Of a stretch of DNA of 64,000 bases, positions 18,180 through 26,523 are shown in pieces (within the stretch, counting starts at the first letter, position 1; each line of letters starts with the position of its first letter). The notes beneath the pieces were generated by a model, which saw nothing but the letters and a program-made list of their open reading frames with translations, searched no databases and was not told where the DNA came from. Origin of the DNA: Anaerolinea sp. (GTDB taxonomy: Bacteria > Chloroflexota > Anaerolineae > Aggregatilineales > UBA2796); contig JACSRJ010000157.1 in NCBI GenBank assembly GCA_014879835.1, forward strand, positions 26,774 to 90,773. The letters are read 5' to 3'. The translations under genes were made by a program, and so were the position numbers.

Positions 18180-18210
18180 GAGACCTCTTGTGAATTCATG
18201 CACCGCCCAA

Positions 18211-18221
18211 ATTATCGCACG
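18211..18221 (-). promoter_or_regulatory. Extended -10 promoter of the lipoprotein-exporter operon
   Basis: Minus strand GTGC-GATAAT gives a TGN extended -10; a weak TTACCG lies 18 bases upstream (18235-18240). Confidence 0.4.
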
Positions 18222-18287
18222 AGTCAGGGGGGAGCGGTAAGGGGGGAAATCGCCCAGATGATTATTGGGTTTCTCCCAAATTACCCT

Positions 18288-18316
18288 GAACCTTTTTGAG
18301 GGCTACCTGATATATA
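18288..18316 (+). promoter_or_regulatory. Candidate ECF-type promoter of the sigma gene
   Basis: GAACCT (18288-18293) resembles the AAC-containing -35 of ECF sigma factors and is followed after 17 bases by TATATA. The same GAACCTTT..GAGGG block occurs before the alpha-2-macroglobulin gene at 32180. Confidence 0.35.
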
Positions 18317-18348
18317 GGATGTGAGTACTCATACGGTTGGGAGGGAGC

Positions 18349-18900
18349 ATGGATGATCTCAAAGCAATAGCCCGGCTTAAGCGAGGCGATATCGCTGGGC
18401 TGAGCGCCCTCGTTGCACGCTATCAGGTACGCGCCGTTCGCACCGCTTACCTCATCACCCAGAATGAATCCACAGCACAGGACATTGTTCAGGAAGCATT
18501 TCTGGAAGTATATCGTTCGATCCGTCAGTTCGACAGTCAGCGTCCGTTCTCACCGTGGTTTATGCGCATTGTGGTGAACAAGGCCATCAAGTCATCCCAG
18601 CAGGCGAACCAATTCTATCCTCTCGAAATGGAGGAAGAAGAACAGGATGTCTATGTGGACCCAATGCCGGGACCGGAGGCACTGATCGAAAATGCGGCCA
18701 CAGAACAGGCTGTATGGCGTGCGTTGGAAGCACTTTCACCGGAGCGACGTGCCGTGATCGTCCTACGTTTCTACTTCGAAATGAGCGAAAGTGAGATCTC
18801 CGAACAACTCGGAATCCCTGCGGGGACAGTGAAATCACGTTTGCACACCGCCAAACAGAAACTGCGCTACCTGCTGCAAGGAGTGATGAACGATGGATGA
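18349..18900 (+). CDS. ECF-family RNA polymerase sigma factor
   Basis: A 183-residue sigma-70 protein with only regions 2 and 4. Region 2 covers about residues 20-90 (ALVARYQVRAVRTAYLIT, DIVQEAFLEVYRSI, FSPWFMRIVVNKAI). Region 4 covers about residues 125-180, with ALSPERRAVIVLRFYFEMS and the helix-turn-helix EISEQLGIPAGTVKSRLHTA. The start is the ATG at 18349, with GGGAGG five bases upstream, not the TTG at 18337. It overlaps the next gene by eight bases, typical for a sigma/anti-sigma pair. The divergent lipoprotein-exporter operon is a candidate target. Confidence 0.9.
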   Translation: MDDLKAIARLKRGDIAGLSALVARYQVRAVRTAYLITQNESTAQDIVQEAFLEVYRSIRQFDSQRPFSPWFMRIVVNKAIKSSQQANQFYPLEMEEEEQDVYVDPMPGPEALIENAATEQAVWRALEALSPERRAVIVLRFYFEMSESEISEQLGIPAGTVKSRLHTAKQKLRYLLQGVMNDG

Positions 18901-19960
18901 AGAACACCTGAAGCAGATTCTCAAAACCCGCGCTGAGCGGGCAATACCAGATACCCTAGACTTACGAGAGGTAATCATGAACCAGATTCAGCGGGAAACA
19001 CCCCGTATTCCCAAACGTGCTGTGGGTTTGCGCCGTCTGAGCATCGCCGCAGCCCTGTGCATCGCATTGATCACGACTGCCTATGTGGTGGCGCAGGATT
19101 TAACCACCCCGGATGCAGGTGTCCGTGCCGTTGAAAACGAGATTGTGCAGTTAAACCAAAATCACCCACTCAACGTGAATGAGCCACTGAACAAGCTTGA
19201 AGTGATCCTAGATTATGCCTACGCGGATAGTAATCGGATTGCAATTGGTTACCGTGTCCAAGGCGAAACTACCCCCGGAACAAAAATTGTGATCTTCACC
19301 AACCCAACCCTCACCGACGTTTCCGGCCGTCAGTACCCGTGGGTTCCTGCAACCGGACAGCAGGTGACCGAGATCACCCCCGGTACGGATACAGAAAGCT
19401 TCCTGCATGGGGGGATCATGAGTTTCAACTCAGCGGTCATTGGCGATGCTCCCACAACCTTGGATTTGAGGCTGCGGGTCGAAGTTGCCTATACCACTGA
19501 GGCAATCCGCGCCAGTGATCCCTATGGCATGATCCCGGCTGGGGAGACCACCTTCACTATGAATATCCCCTATAACCCCGGCAGTGCCTTGTCACTGGCA
19601 CAAGAATCCGTCGGAAAAGATATGAAGGTACGCTTGAATCGGGTGGTGGTCTCCCCATCACTGACTCGCTTGGAAATCTGCACTGATGAGTCCGTGTTTG
19701 GTGGGGATTCGTGGATGAGTTGGACGGCAGTTCTCAACGTGAGTGTGAATAGCGAGAAGATCATCAGTTCACAGCCTTTTGGGATCACCGGCAGCAACGG
19801 TGCCTTCCTTGAACCCGGCGCACGATGTCATGCGGTGGTCATCACTGAGGCATTGGCGGCACATTCTGGTGCTTGGGAACTGAGCATTGAGACCTTCCAC
19901 AACCCGGAATCGGCTCAGACCCTGACAGGTCCTTGGTCATTCACCTTTGATCTGAAGTAG
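18893..19960 (+). CDS. Membrane-anchored candidate anti-sigma factor (DUF4179-like)
   Basis: A 355-residue protein with a cytoplasmic N-terminus of about 50 residues (helical, charged), one membrane helix (about 52-68, LSIAAALCIALITTAYVVA) and a long extracytoplasmic region rich in beta strands, arranged like DUF4179-type proteins. Overlap with the sigma gene and one-pass topology suggest that the N-terminus binds the sigma factor and the outer part senses envelope state. I see no clear zinc-binding anti-sigma motif (HxxxCxxC), so sigma binding is inferred from context. Confidence 0.7.
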   Translation: MDEEHLKQILKTRAERAIPDTLDLREVIMNQIQRETPRIPKRAVGLRRLSIAAALCIALITTAYVVAQDLTTPDAGVRAVENEIVQLNQNHPLNVNEPLNKLEVILDYAYADSNRIAIGYRVQGETTPGTKIVIFTNPTLTDVSGRQYPWVPATGQQVTEITPGTDTESFLHGGIMSFNSAVIGDAPTTLDLRLRVEVAYTTEAIRASDPYGMIPAGETTFTMNIPYNPGSALSLAQESVGKDMKVRLNRVVVSPSLTRLEICTDESVFGGDSWMSWTAVLNVSVNSEKIISSQPFGITGSNGAFLEPGARCHAVVITEALAAHSGAWELSIETFHNPESAQTLTGPWSFTFDLK

Positions 19961-20403
19961 GACAACCCCTTGAGGCCTCCCCCACCCTTGGAAAGGGGAA
20001 GCCTCCTCCATCATCTCGGTTCCCCCTATCTATGTATTGGAGTAGGCAGCACAAAGCGGTCGAAGGGGGATCAGGGCGAACGCGCAACTTCTTGTGTCAT
20101 CTCATTAAAAAACCGACCATGACGACTCTCCCCTTTTTCCCGCGAGCGCAAGGTTGCAAAGCGTATTCAAGAGAACTATGATTGTCCTTAAGAGAGTGAT
20201 GAGCGTCTTTTTCCGTTGGGTCGGCCCTTGCCTTCGATCTTTAAACTCGAGGGGTTGGTAAAACATCAAAGCAGCGAATGGGTGTAAGGGCGTTTAGAAC
20301 GATGCGCTGCTTTTAAAGAACGAGTAGGATAAACATGTGATGTGGATAGCACCGGATCAAGGTGTATACCGATACGTGTTGTCCCTTTAGGGTGGTTTAG
20401 ACA
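19961..20403. other. 443-base stretch without a gene
   Basis: It holds a hairpin (19973-20004: AGGC-C-TCCCC with GGGGA-A-GCCT) that can end the sigma/anti-sigma transcript, a C/G-block pair (near 20020 and 20063), and a 9-base inverted repeat AAAGCAGCG/CGCTGCTTT (20268-20276 and 20305-20313) followed by TTTT. The latter could be a leader element or a terminator ahead of the hydrolase gene. No tRNA, known riboswitch core or convincing small gene was seen. Confidence 0.5.
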
Positions 20404-21234
20404 ATGCCAATGATTAACCTCAGCAATCAGGGGCTTTTTTATGAGGATTCGGGGGGCGATAAACCCGCTGTGCTGATGATGCACGGCTTTTTGTTTGATC
20501 AATCGATGTTTGATCCTCAAGTGAAAGCATTGGACTCCAAGTACCGCTGCATCCGCTTTGATGCACGTGGGTTTGGTCAGACAAAATGGGACGGTAACCC
20601 TTTTACCCTGTACGACACTGCCGCTGATGCCCTTGCTCTACTGGACTATTTGGGGATTCAAAAAGCGGCGGTGTTAGGCATGTCTCAGGGGGGGTATGCA
20701 GCCCTCCGATTTGCGCTCAAATACCCAGAGTGGGTGAGCGCATTGGTGTTCATCAGCACCTATAACGGGGCAGATACCGAGGATGTGAAAGAAATTTACC
20801 GTGCCATGCGTGAAACATGGCGTATCCGCGGCCCGGAAGTACTCTTGGATACTTTCCTTAACCTCTTTATTGGAGCCGACGCTGAACTTCGATCTGTGTG
20901 GCGGGCAAAATGGGCACTTCGCACCGCTCATGAGATCTTCCATACCATGAATAACCTGATCAACCGTGACGAAATCCCAGATGACCAGCTTGCGCATATC
21001 CGGATGCCAGCAATGGTCATTCACGGGGAGGACGATCAAGGGATTCCACTTGCCTTGGGTGAAGCCTTCTTTCACAGTTTGCCCAACCACATTAAGATGG
21101 TTCGGGTGCCCGGTGCCGCACATGGGGTGAATCTCACCCATCCAGAGCAGGTTAATCTTCCTCTCTTGGAGTTTTTGGATCAATATGTCGCTGAAGCCCC
21201 GGACCCAAATCACAAGAAGCAGCGTCGTTACTGA
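20404..21234 (+). CDS. Alpha/beta-hydrolase
   Basis: A 276-residue alpha/beta-hydrolase with the nucleophile elbow GMSQGG (Ser94), an oxyanion-loop motif MHGFLFDQSMFDPQV, an acid probably in HGEDDQGI, and His240 in GAAHGVNL. The closest general pattern is that of 3-oxoadipate enol-lactonase and related esterases. Substrate is unknown and no pathway gene sits beside it; the neighbouring thioesterase gene is convergent. No signal peptide, so it acts in the cytoplasm. Confidence 0.85.
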   Translation: MPMINLSNQGLFYEDSGGDKPAVLMMHGFLFDQSMFDPQVKALDSKYRCIRFDARGFGQTKWDGNPFTLYDTAADALALLDYLGIQKAAVLGMSQGGYAALRFALKYPEWVSALVFISTYNGADTEDVKEIYRAMRETWRIRGPEVLLDTFLNLFIGADAELRSVWRAKWALRTAHEIFHTMNNLINRDEIPDDQLAHIRMPAMVIHGEDDQGIPLALGEAFFHSLPNHIKMVRVPGAAHGVNLTHPEQVNLPLLEFLDQYVAEAPDPNHKKQRRY

Positions 21235-21288
21235 AAGATCACAGGATTAGAGTTTAGAGTTCTCCTCTACCTCCGCGTCCACACGAGG

Positions 21289-21690
21289 TTAGGGGCGTTT
21301 CTGTTGTTTTTCCTCGATCCGGGCGAAGTAACGGGCTTTGTCAATCACGAACCGGGTATGGGTACCCTCACCGATCAGTTCTTGATCGTCCCACGCGGTA
21401 ACTTTAAACAAAACTTTGCGCCCTTCGACACTGATCACCTCGGCCTCAGCACACACCTGAAACCCGATAGGTGTAGCGGCCAAATGTTTAACACTCACTT
21501 CGATCCCAACACTTGCCTGCCCTTCTGGGAGTAGGGCGTCAATGGCGTTTACTGCTGCCCCTTCCATGAGCAAGATCATGGCAGGGGTGGCAAACACTTT
21601 CACCCCACCACTGCCCAAATGTCGGGCGGTTACATCCTCCGTTACCGTGATCATGCGGGTTCCCTTGATCCCCAGCTCAATACCAGACAT
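21289..21690 (-). CDS. FlK-type acyl-CoA thioesterase
   Basis: A 133-residue hot-dog-fold thioesterase of the FlK type. Thr35, Glu43 and His69 (FATP, LMEG, VKHLAATP) have exactly the spacing of Thr42, Glu50 and His76 in the fluoroacetyl-CoA thioesterase FlK; VSVEGR-like and GTHTRFVI segments also match. Most relatives are not fluoroacetate enzymes, so the likely role is hydrolysis of small acyl-CoA esters. The start is the ATG at 21690 with GGAAAGG eight bases upstream; the longer frame from 21747 adds nothing conserved. Confidence 0.8.
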   Translation of the reverse strand: MSGIELGIKGTRMITVTEDVTARHLGSGGVKVFATPAMILLMEGAAVNAIDALLPEGQASVGIEVSVKHLAATPIGFQVCAEAEVISVEGRKVLFKVTAWDDQELIGEGTHTRFVIDKARYFARIEEKQQKRP

Positions 21691-21939
21691 GGCATACACC
21701 TTTCCTGCACTGCTGATACATCGAACGGTCAGATTGTACCGGATCACAAAGTGCCCTTTTGGGGACTTGATAAGAAGTCATTTGAACTTTCATGCAGAAG
21801 TTAGCGCGTCGAGGAAATGAGACTCATCTTTTCCGATTCGGGGTTGACGGGATCATCCTCGAAAGCCACGTGTTGCGCCCTCTCTCTGCCCGCGTAATAA
21901 TCTCCTCACCATTATTCTGAGCATATATTGAGGTTTCCA

Positions 21940-23043
21940 ATGGATCCGCGTGTGCAAAAAATGGCAGAGGTTTTGGTAAATTACTCGCTTGCGGTAAAAC
22001 CGGGCGATAGGTGTTTGTTTCGGGGCACATCTCCGCTGGCCCAACCCCTTATGCAAGCCCTCACAGCGGAGGCGTTAAAAGCGGGGGGTATCCCCTTCAC
22101 CTATGTTCACATGAGCGGTGAAGCGGCGGTGATGCTTGAAAATGGCAGTATTGAGCAGATCGAGATGGTCAATCCTATGCTCAAACAAATGTATGAAACC
22201 GCGGAGGTGATTGTACGCATTGAAGCTGATGAGGACAGCGGTGCATTGGCGCGTTTCGCCGCAGACAAACAGCAGGCGTTTATGCGTTCTAGAGGGACTC
22301 TGCTCAATATCCAAATGGCCCGAGAAGGACGCAAAGAACTGCGCCGCTGCACCACCCTCTACCCCACCCCCGGTTATGCCCGCGATGCCGGGATGAGCTT
22401 CGAAGAATACCAGAACTTTGTCTTTGGGGCGTGTATGGTCAATGAAGCGAACCCGCTGGCATATTGGCACGAACTCTCAGCGATGCAAGATAAACTGGTT
22501 CAGTGGCTTAAGGGTAAAAAGAGACTCCAAGTTAAAGGGCGCAATATTAACATGGAGATGAGTCTTGAAGGGCGCCTCTGGGAAAACGCTGATGGTAAGT
22601 TCAACTTCCCGGATGGTGAAATCTTTACGGGGCCCGTTGAGGACAGTGTAAACGGATGGGTGCGCTTTACATTTCCAGCTATCTACGGTGGAAATGTGGT
22701 CAAAGGCGCAGAACTGCACTTCAAGGATGGGCTTGTGACTACCGCTCGCGCTGAGGAAAACGAATCCTTCTTGCTGGCGATGTTAGATACGGATGCCGGG
22801 TCTCGACGCTTGGGCGAATTCGCCATCGGCACCAATCGGGGCGTGAATCGTTTTACAGGGCATATCCTCTTTGATGAGAAAATACATGGTACAGTGCATA
22901 TGGCTTTAGGGCGTGCTTATCCTCAAACAGGTGCGGTAAACCAGTCCGATATTCACTGGGATATGATCTGCGATATGCGTGATGGCGGAGAGATTCTGGT
23001 GGACGGGGTTAAGTTCTACGAAAATGGGGACTTTTTGGTATAA
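21940..23043 (+). CDS. M29-family aminopeptidase (AmpS/PepS type)
   Basis: A 367-residue metal-dependent aminopeptidase of family M29 (thermophilic aminopeptidases). The C-terminal metal site is complete: Glu in RAEENE, Glu in LGEFAIGTN, His in GTVHMALG, and His/Asp in SDIHWDM. The start is the ATG at 21940 with TGAGG six bases upstream; the TTG at 21928 is too close to that RBS. Cytoplasmic; probably trims peptides for amino acid supply. It faces the ThiF/rhodanese gene across a terminator. Confidence 0.9.
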   Translation: MDPRVQKMAEVLVNYSLAVKPGDRCLFRGTSPLAQPLMQALTAEALKAGGIPFTYVHMSGEAAVMLENGSIEQIEMVNPMLKQMYETAEVIVRIEADEDSGALARFAADKQQAFMRSRGTLLNIQMAREGRKELRRCTTLYPTPGYARDAGMSFEEYQNFVFGACMVNEANPLAYWHELSAMQDKLVQWLKGKKRLQVKGRNINMEMSLEGRLWENADGKFNFPDGEIFTGPVEDSVNGWVRFTFPAIYGGNVVKGAELHFKDGLVTTARAEENESFLLAMLDTDAGSRRLGEFAIGTNRGVNRFTGHILFDEKIHGTVHMALGRAYPQTGAVNQSDIHWDMICDMRDGGEILVDGVKFYENGDFLV

Positions 23044-23057
23044 CTCCCCGGCATTCC

Positions 23058-23087
23058 TGTCCCCTTCTCACCACAAAGAAGGGGACA
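23058..23087. terminator. Hairpin between convergent genes
   Basis: Perfect 11-base stem TGTCCCCTTCT/AGAAGGGGACA with an 8-base loop, between the M29 peptidase and ThiF/rhodanese genes; no T-run. Confidence 0.6.
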
Positions 23088-23122
23088 AACAGATGAGTGA
23101 TTTATTCTCTCAGCAACGGTTG

Positions 23123-24316
23123 TTAGTAGGTGGGCAGACTACGATCAATCTCGCGGGCCCATGCATTGATCCCCCCGGCAAGGTTGAGCAGGTTGGTGTA
23201 ACCCATCTCCTGCAGCATGATGATCGCATCACGACTGCGAATTCCGGTCTTGCACTGGACGATCACCTCACCTTCGCGGGGAATTTCAGCGGCACGTGCT
23301 ACCACCTGCCCCTTGGGGATTCTGAGTGATCCCTCTAAGGCACTGATCTCCCACTCATGAGGTTCGCGCACATCAACGATTACTGGATGCGCCCCGGCAT
23401 CAATACGCGCTTTGAGGTCATATACACTTAGACTGCGGACCTGATACTGGGCATTTTTCTCCTTGTACTCGCTGCGATCATGTGCAGGGACACCGCAGAA
23501 ATCCTCATAATCGATCAACTCGGTGATGGTGGGGTGTTCACCGCACACCGGGCATTTGGGATTCTTACGCACCTTAATGGTGTCAAAGCTCATGCTTAGT
23601 GCATCGTAGAGCAGCATCCGTCCAATAAGCGGCTCGCCAATACCCACAATGAGCTTGATTGCCTCTGTCGCTTGAAGGGTTCCAATGGTTCCGGGCAGGA
23701 CACCTAACACCCCCCCCTCGGCACAGCTTGGAACCAAGCCCGGTGGAGGTGGTTCAGGGAACATGCAGCGATAGCAGGGGCCCTCTTTGGCGTAAAAGAC
23801 ACTCACCTGCCCTTCAAAGCGGAACACACTGCCGTAAACGTTTGGCTTGCCCAACAGCACGCAGGCATCATTGACCAAATAGCGGGTGGGGAAGTTATCG
23901 GTGCCGTCGATGATCACGTCGTAGTTCTTGAGGATTTCGAGAGCATTTTCACTGGTTAGTGGGGTATTGTGTTTTTCGATCACAATGTATGGATTGAGAT
24001 CGGCGAGTTTGGCGGCGGCACTGTCCAGTTTGAGCTTGCCCACATCGCTGCCCAAATGAATCACTTGACGCTGCAAGTTGGTTTCATCCACCACATCATA
24101 GTCCACCAAACCGATACGTCCAATGCCGGCAGCGGTCAGATAGAGGGCGAGGGGGCTGCCCAACCCGCCAGTCCCGATCAACAGGACACTAGCGGACTTA
24201 AGCCGACGCTGACCCGGTACGCCTACTTCAGGCATGATCAGGTGGCGGCTGTAGCGCCGGATTTCATCATGCGATAGCTGCACCTCATCCGGCGAGATCA
24301 GGGTGATTCCAGTCAT
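23123..24316 (-). CDS. ThiF/MoeB-type adenylyltransferase with rhodanese domain (MoeZ-like)
   Basis: A 397-residue fusion. Residues about 1-255 are an E1-like ThiF/MoeB domain that adenylates the C-terminal glycine of small sulfur carriers: GTGGLGSPLALYL nucleotide loop, DYDVVDETNLQRQ, the zinc cysteines CYRC and CPVC, and a catalytic-loop cysteine in VPSCAEGG. Residues about 290-395 form a rhodanese domain with its active cysteine in VQCKTGIRSRD, which hands over sulfur. This is the MoeZ/MoeBR arrangement of actinobacteria, serving molybdopterin, thiamin or cysteine synthesis. No sulfur-carrier gene (MoaD, ThiS, CysO) lies nearby. The start is the ATG at 24316 with GGGAGA upstream. Confidence 0.9.
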   Translation of the reverse strand: MTGITLISPDEVQLSHDEIRRYSRHLIMPEVGVPGQRRLKSASVLLIGTGGLGSPLALYLTAAGIGRIGLVDYDVVDETNLQRQVIHLGSDVGKLKLDSAAAKLADLNPYIVIEKHNTPLTSENALEILKNYDVIIDGTDNFPTRYLVNDACVLLGKPNVYGSVFRFEGQVSVFYAKEGPCYRCMFPEPPPPGLVPSCAEGGVLGVLPGTIGTLQATEAIKLIVGIGEPLIGRMLLYDALSMSFDTIKVRKNPKCPVCGEHPTITELIDYEDFCGVPAHDRSEYKEKNAQYQVRSLSVYDLKARIDAGAHPVIVDVREPHEWEISALEGSLRIPKGQVVARAAEIPREGEVIVQCKTGIRSRDAIIMLQEMGYTNLLNLAGGINAWAREIDRSLPTY

Positions 24317-24517
24317 ATTCTCTCCCACAATCCTTCACATCCAATTGGGAATAGCGTATTGTATCCGTTTCCCTATAGGGAGTTGCAACTTCCAGACGCA
24401 GCAAGTTGCACAAATTTTACGCAAGGCGTAGTGAGGGTGTGTTCACTTTTTTGGCACTTCTCACCGCTCAGTTGTTCGGTTAAACTCATCTCCAGAAGCA
24501 ATACCGGAGGGCAGGAC

Positions 24518-26437
24518 GTGAGCAAGATCACTCTAGACGAGATCATCTCACTGGCGCAGCAAGAATCCGCTGAACTGAAGCATTTCTATGTAGGCGCAGA
24601 GCATTTATTTATGGCTCTTACCCGCATTGAGGGAGGGTTGGCAAGCAGCGCTTTGGAAATGTTGGGGCTTTCGGCCAAGTTGGTGCGCCATGAGATCAGA
24701 TCGCGGATCAGCTCCGGCGATACCCGCTACTGGCAGGGCTTTTTGATCACCCCTCGGGCCAACCGCATTCTCAATCAAGCCCGACGGACTCTTGAGACGG
24801 GCAGCGTTGAAGACGAATGGGCCCTCCTGAACACCCTATTAGAGGATGAGGACAGCCTGCCGGTACGGGTGATGCGCGCTTTGGATATTGACATTTCTCT
24901 GTTCCGCCGTCGGGTTGAGGAATGGTCGCGGGAGATTGTGCCCATCCTGCCCCGCGCAGAGGTGATCGAGGAAACCGGACGACTCACCCCTGATCAACGC
25001 AAAGTGCTTGAGGAAATGTTCCGCAAATATGCACAGGTACTGGTGGAATATTTCTTCACCGCCGATAACAGCGCCTACAGCGGCGCAACAGTGATGTTGG
25101 TACGGGCCAAACAACACGACGGGCGCGAGGATGTGCCCTATATTGTCAAGCTGCACGAGTTAGATGCGGTTCAACTTGAGAGCAAACGTTTTAAGGAGTT
25201 TACTCGCTCGCGTTTACCTCCCTATGCGGCCCATATCGAGTCTGATCCTACTATCCCCGAACACTCACGTTATGGAGGGCTGCGTTACAAGTTTATCCAG
25301 AATGCCGAAGAGACCCGCCCGGTGAATTTGGCCCAATATGCCCAAAGCGCAACTTCGGCTCAGGTGATTGAGTTTCTGCGTAAATCTCTCTATGACAGCT
25401 ATAAAAAGACGTGGTGGGGGCAGTCGGAAAACTACAAGTTCACCGTCTGGCAGGAATACGAGATGCTTTTACCCCCCGCCTTAGTGGTGGAGGCTATCCC
25501 CGATGCGACCGTCCCCACCACAGGGAAGGTCTTACGTCCGGAGGGGATGTGGAACCGTGACATCAGCATACGACCCGGTGAAGTGATCATGCTGGAGAAG
25601 TTCACGGTCTTAAAGCTCAAGCGGGACAGTGGCAAAGTACGTCTCGGACGAGGGATAACACCTTCTGCCATTGACAGTGCTTATCGGGTGGAGGTAAGCG
25701 GTCTTGATCTAGAGAAACGCTATCGGGGAGAAGTCCTCGCGCCTATGGTGGTGAAGGTGGTATCCACCCGTGATGATCTGCTCATGCGCGATGCGGCCAA
25801 CCTTGAACCAGATTTTAACATCATGGAGAATCATCTACCGCCTATTTCGGGGTTGGTGGAGAACCTGCCGAACCCGATCCGGCGCTATCGGTACTTTCTG
25901 GATCAGCAGCTTGTGGGCAAATTCACGGCCATTCACGGTGATTTGCATACAGGCAACGTGCTGGTTGGGCCCGGTAATGTGGCATGGTTGATCGATTTTG
26001 AACTCTCGCGTGATGGGCATACCCTGTTTGATTGGGCTGTTCTGGAGATGAGTCTGCTCACGGACATGATTGCGCCACATTTGGACTCGGCGTGGGACTC
26101 CTTGCGCGCTCTACTGCCTTTTATCGATGAACTCAACCACCATCAGGAGCTTGATCTTACCCATCCGATGGCGGAGTTATTCCGACCAGTACTGGAAGTG
26201 CGCCGGATTGCGTCCGAATTGTTGGGGCAATCAGAGGCATGGGCAGAGTATTTTATCGCCCTCGCTTTTTGTGCCCTGCGGGTGGTCAGTTGGAAGGAAC
26301 GTCCTCTTGCAGCACGACGGTTGGCATTCCTTGTTTCATCCCTCGCAATGGGAACGGCTAATATCAGCGCCACCAACATCATGCAGACTATCGCTGATGT
26401 GACCAACGACACCTCATCGGATACCAAACGAAGTTGA
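24518..26437 (+). CDS. Clp N-domain fused to aminoglycoside-phosphotransferase-like kinase
   Basis: A 639-residue protein. Residues about 1-150 form a double Clp N (R) domain of the type that binds substrates or adaptors in ClpA/ClpC (DEIISLAQQESAELKHFYVG, EHLFMALTRIEGG, ITPRANRILNQA). There is no AAA+ module after it. Instead residues about 165-620 form a kinase-like domain with the aminoglycoside/choline phosphotransferase core H473-G-D475-L-H477-TGN and D493-F-E (IDFELSRDG). This resembles the TCAD9-type domains described in multi-domain conflict systems, but I could not test that. The GTG at 24518 has GGAGG seven bases upstream; the frame open from 24359 is not used. It stands alone, with the ThiF gene divergent and liv genes convergent. 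Confidence 0.75.
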   Translation: MSKITLDEIISLAQQESAELKHFYVGAEHLFMALTRIEGGLASSALEMLGLSAKLVRHEIRSRISSGDTRYWQGFLITPRANRILNQARRTLETGSVEDEWALLNTLLEDEDSLPVRVMRALDIDISLFRRRVEEWSREIVPILPRAEVIEETGRLTPDQRKVLEEMFRKYAQVLVEYFFTADNSAYSGATVMLVRAKQHDGREDVPYIVKLHELDAVQLESKRFKEFTRSRLPPYAAHIESDPTIPEHSRYGGLRYKFIQNAEETRPVNLAQYAQSATSAQVIEFLRKSLYDSYKKTWWGQSENYKFTVWQEYEMLLPPALVVEAIPDATVPTTGKVLRPEGMWNRDISIRPGEVIMLEKFTVLKLKRDSGKVRLGRGITPSAIDSAYRVEVSGLDLEKRYRGEVLAPMVVKVVSTRDDLLMRDAANLEPDFNIMENHLPPISGLVENLPNPIRRYRYFLDQQLVGKFTAIHGDLHTGNVLVGPGNVAWLIDFELSRDGHTLFDWAVLEMSLLTDMIAPHLDSAWDSLRALLPFIDELNHHQELDLTHPMAELFRPVLEVRRIASELLGQSEAWAEYFIALAFCALRVVSWKERPLAARRLAFLVSSLAMGTANISATNIMQTIADVTNDTSSDTKRS

Positions 26438-26455
26438 GGGGGGATTCCCCCTCAA
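26434..26455 (+). terminator. Terminator hairpin overlapping a stop codon
   Basis: TTGAGGGGG-GATT-CCCCCTCAA; the TGA stop of the Clp-N/kinase gene lies in the left arm. Confidence 0.6.
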
Positions 26456-26480
26456 ACTCGCAGTGTAAAATGCTCAAAAA

Positions 26481-26523
26481 GAGGGCGGTTGAGTCCAAAT
26501 CAACGACTGACTCAACCGCTCTC
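26481..26523 (-). terminator. Terminator of the liv operon
   Basis: GAGGGCGGTTGAGTC pairs with GACTCAACCGCTCTC (one G-U wobble, 15 pairs). On the minus strand it is followed by TTTTT, and the stop codon of livM lies in the stem. Confidence 0.75.

Noticed and set aside
20266..20520. An 84-codon minus-strand frame in the gap before the hydrolase gene
   Set aside because: It runs into the N-terminus of the hydrolase on the other strand, has no RBS and no recognisable feature.
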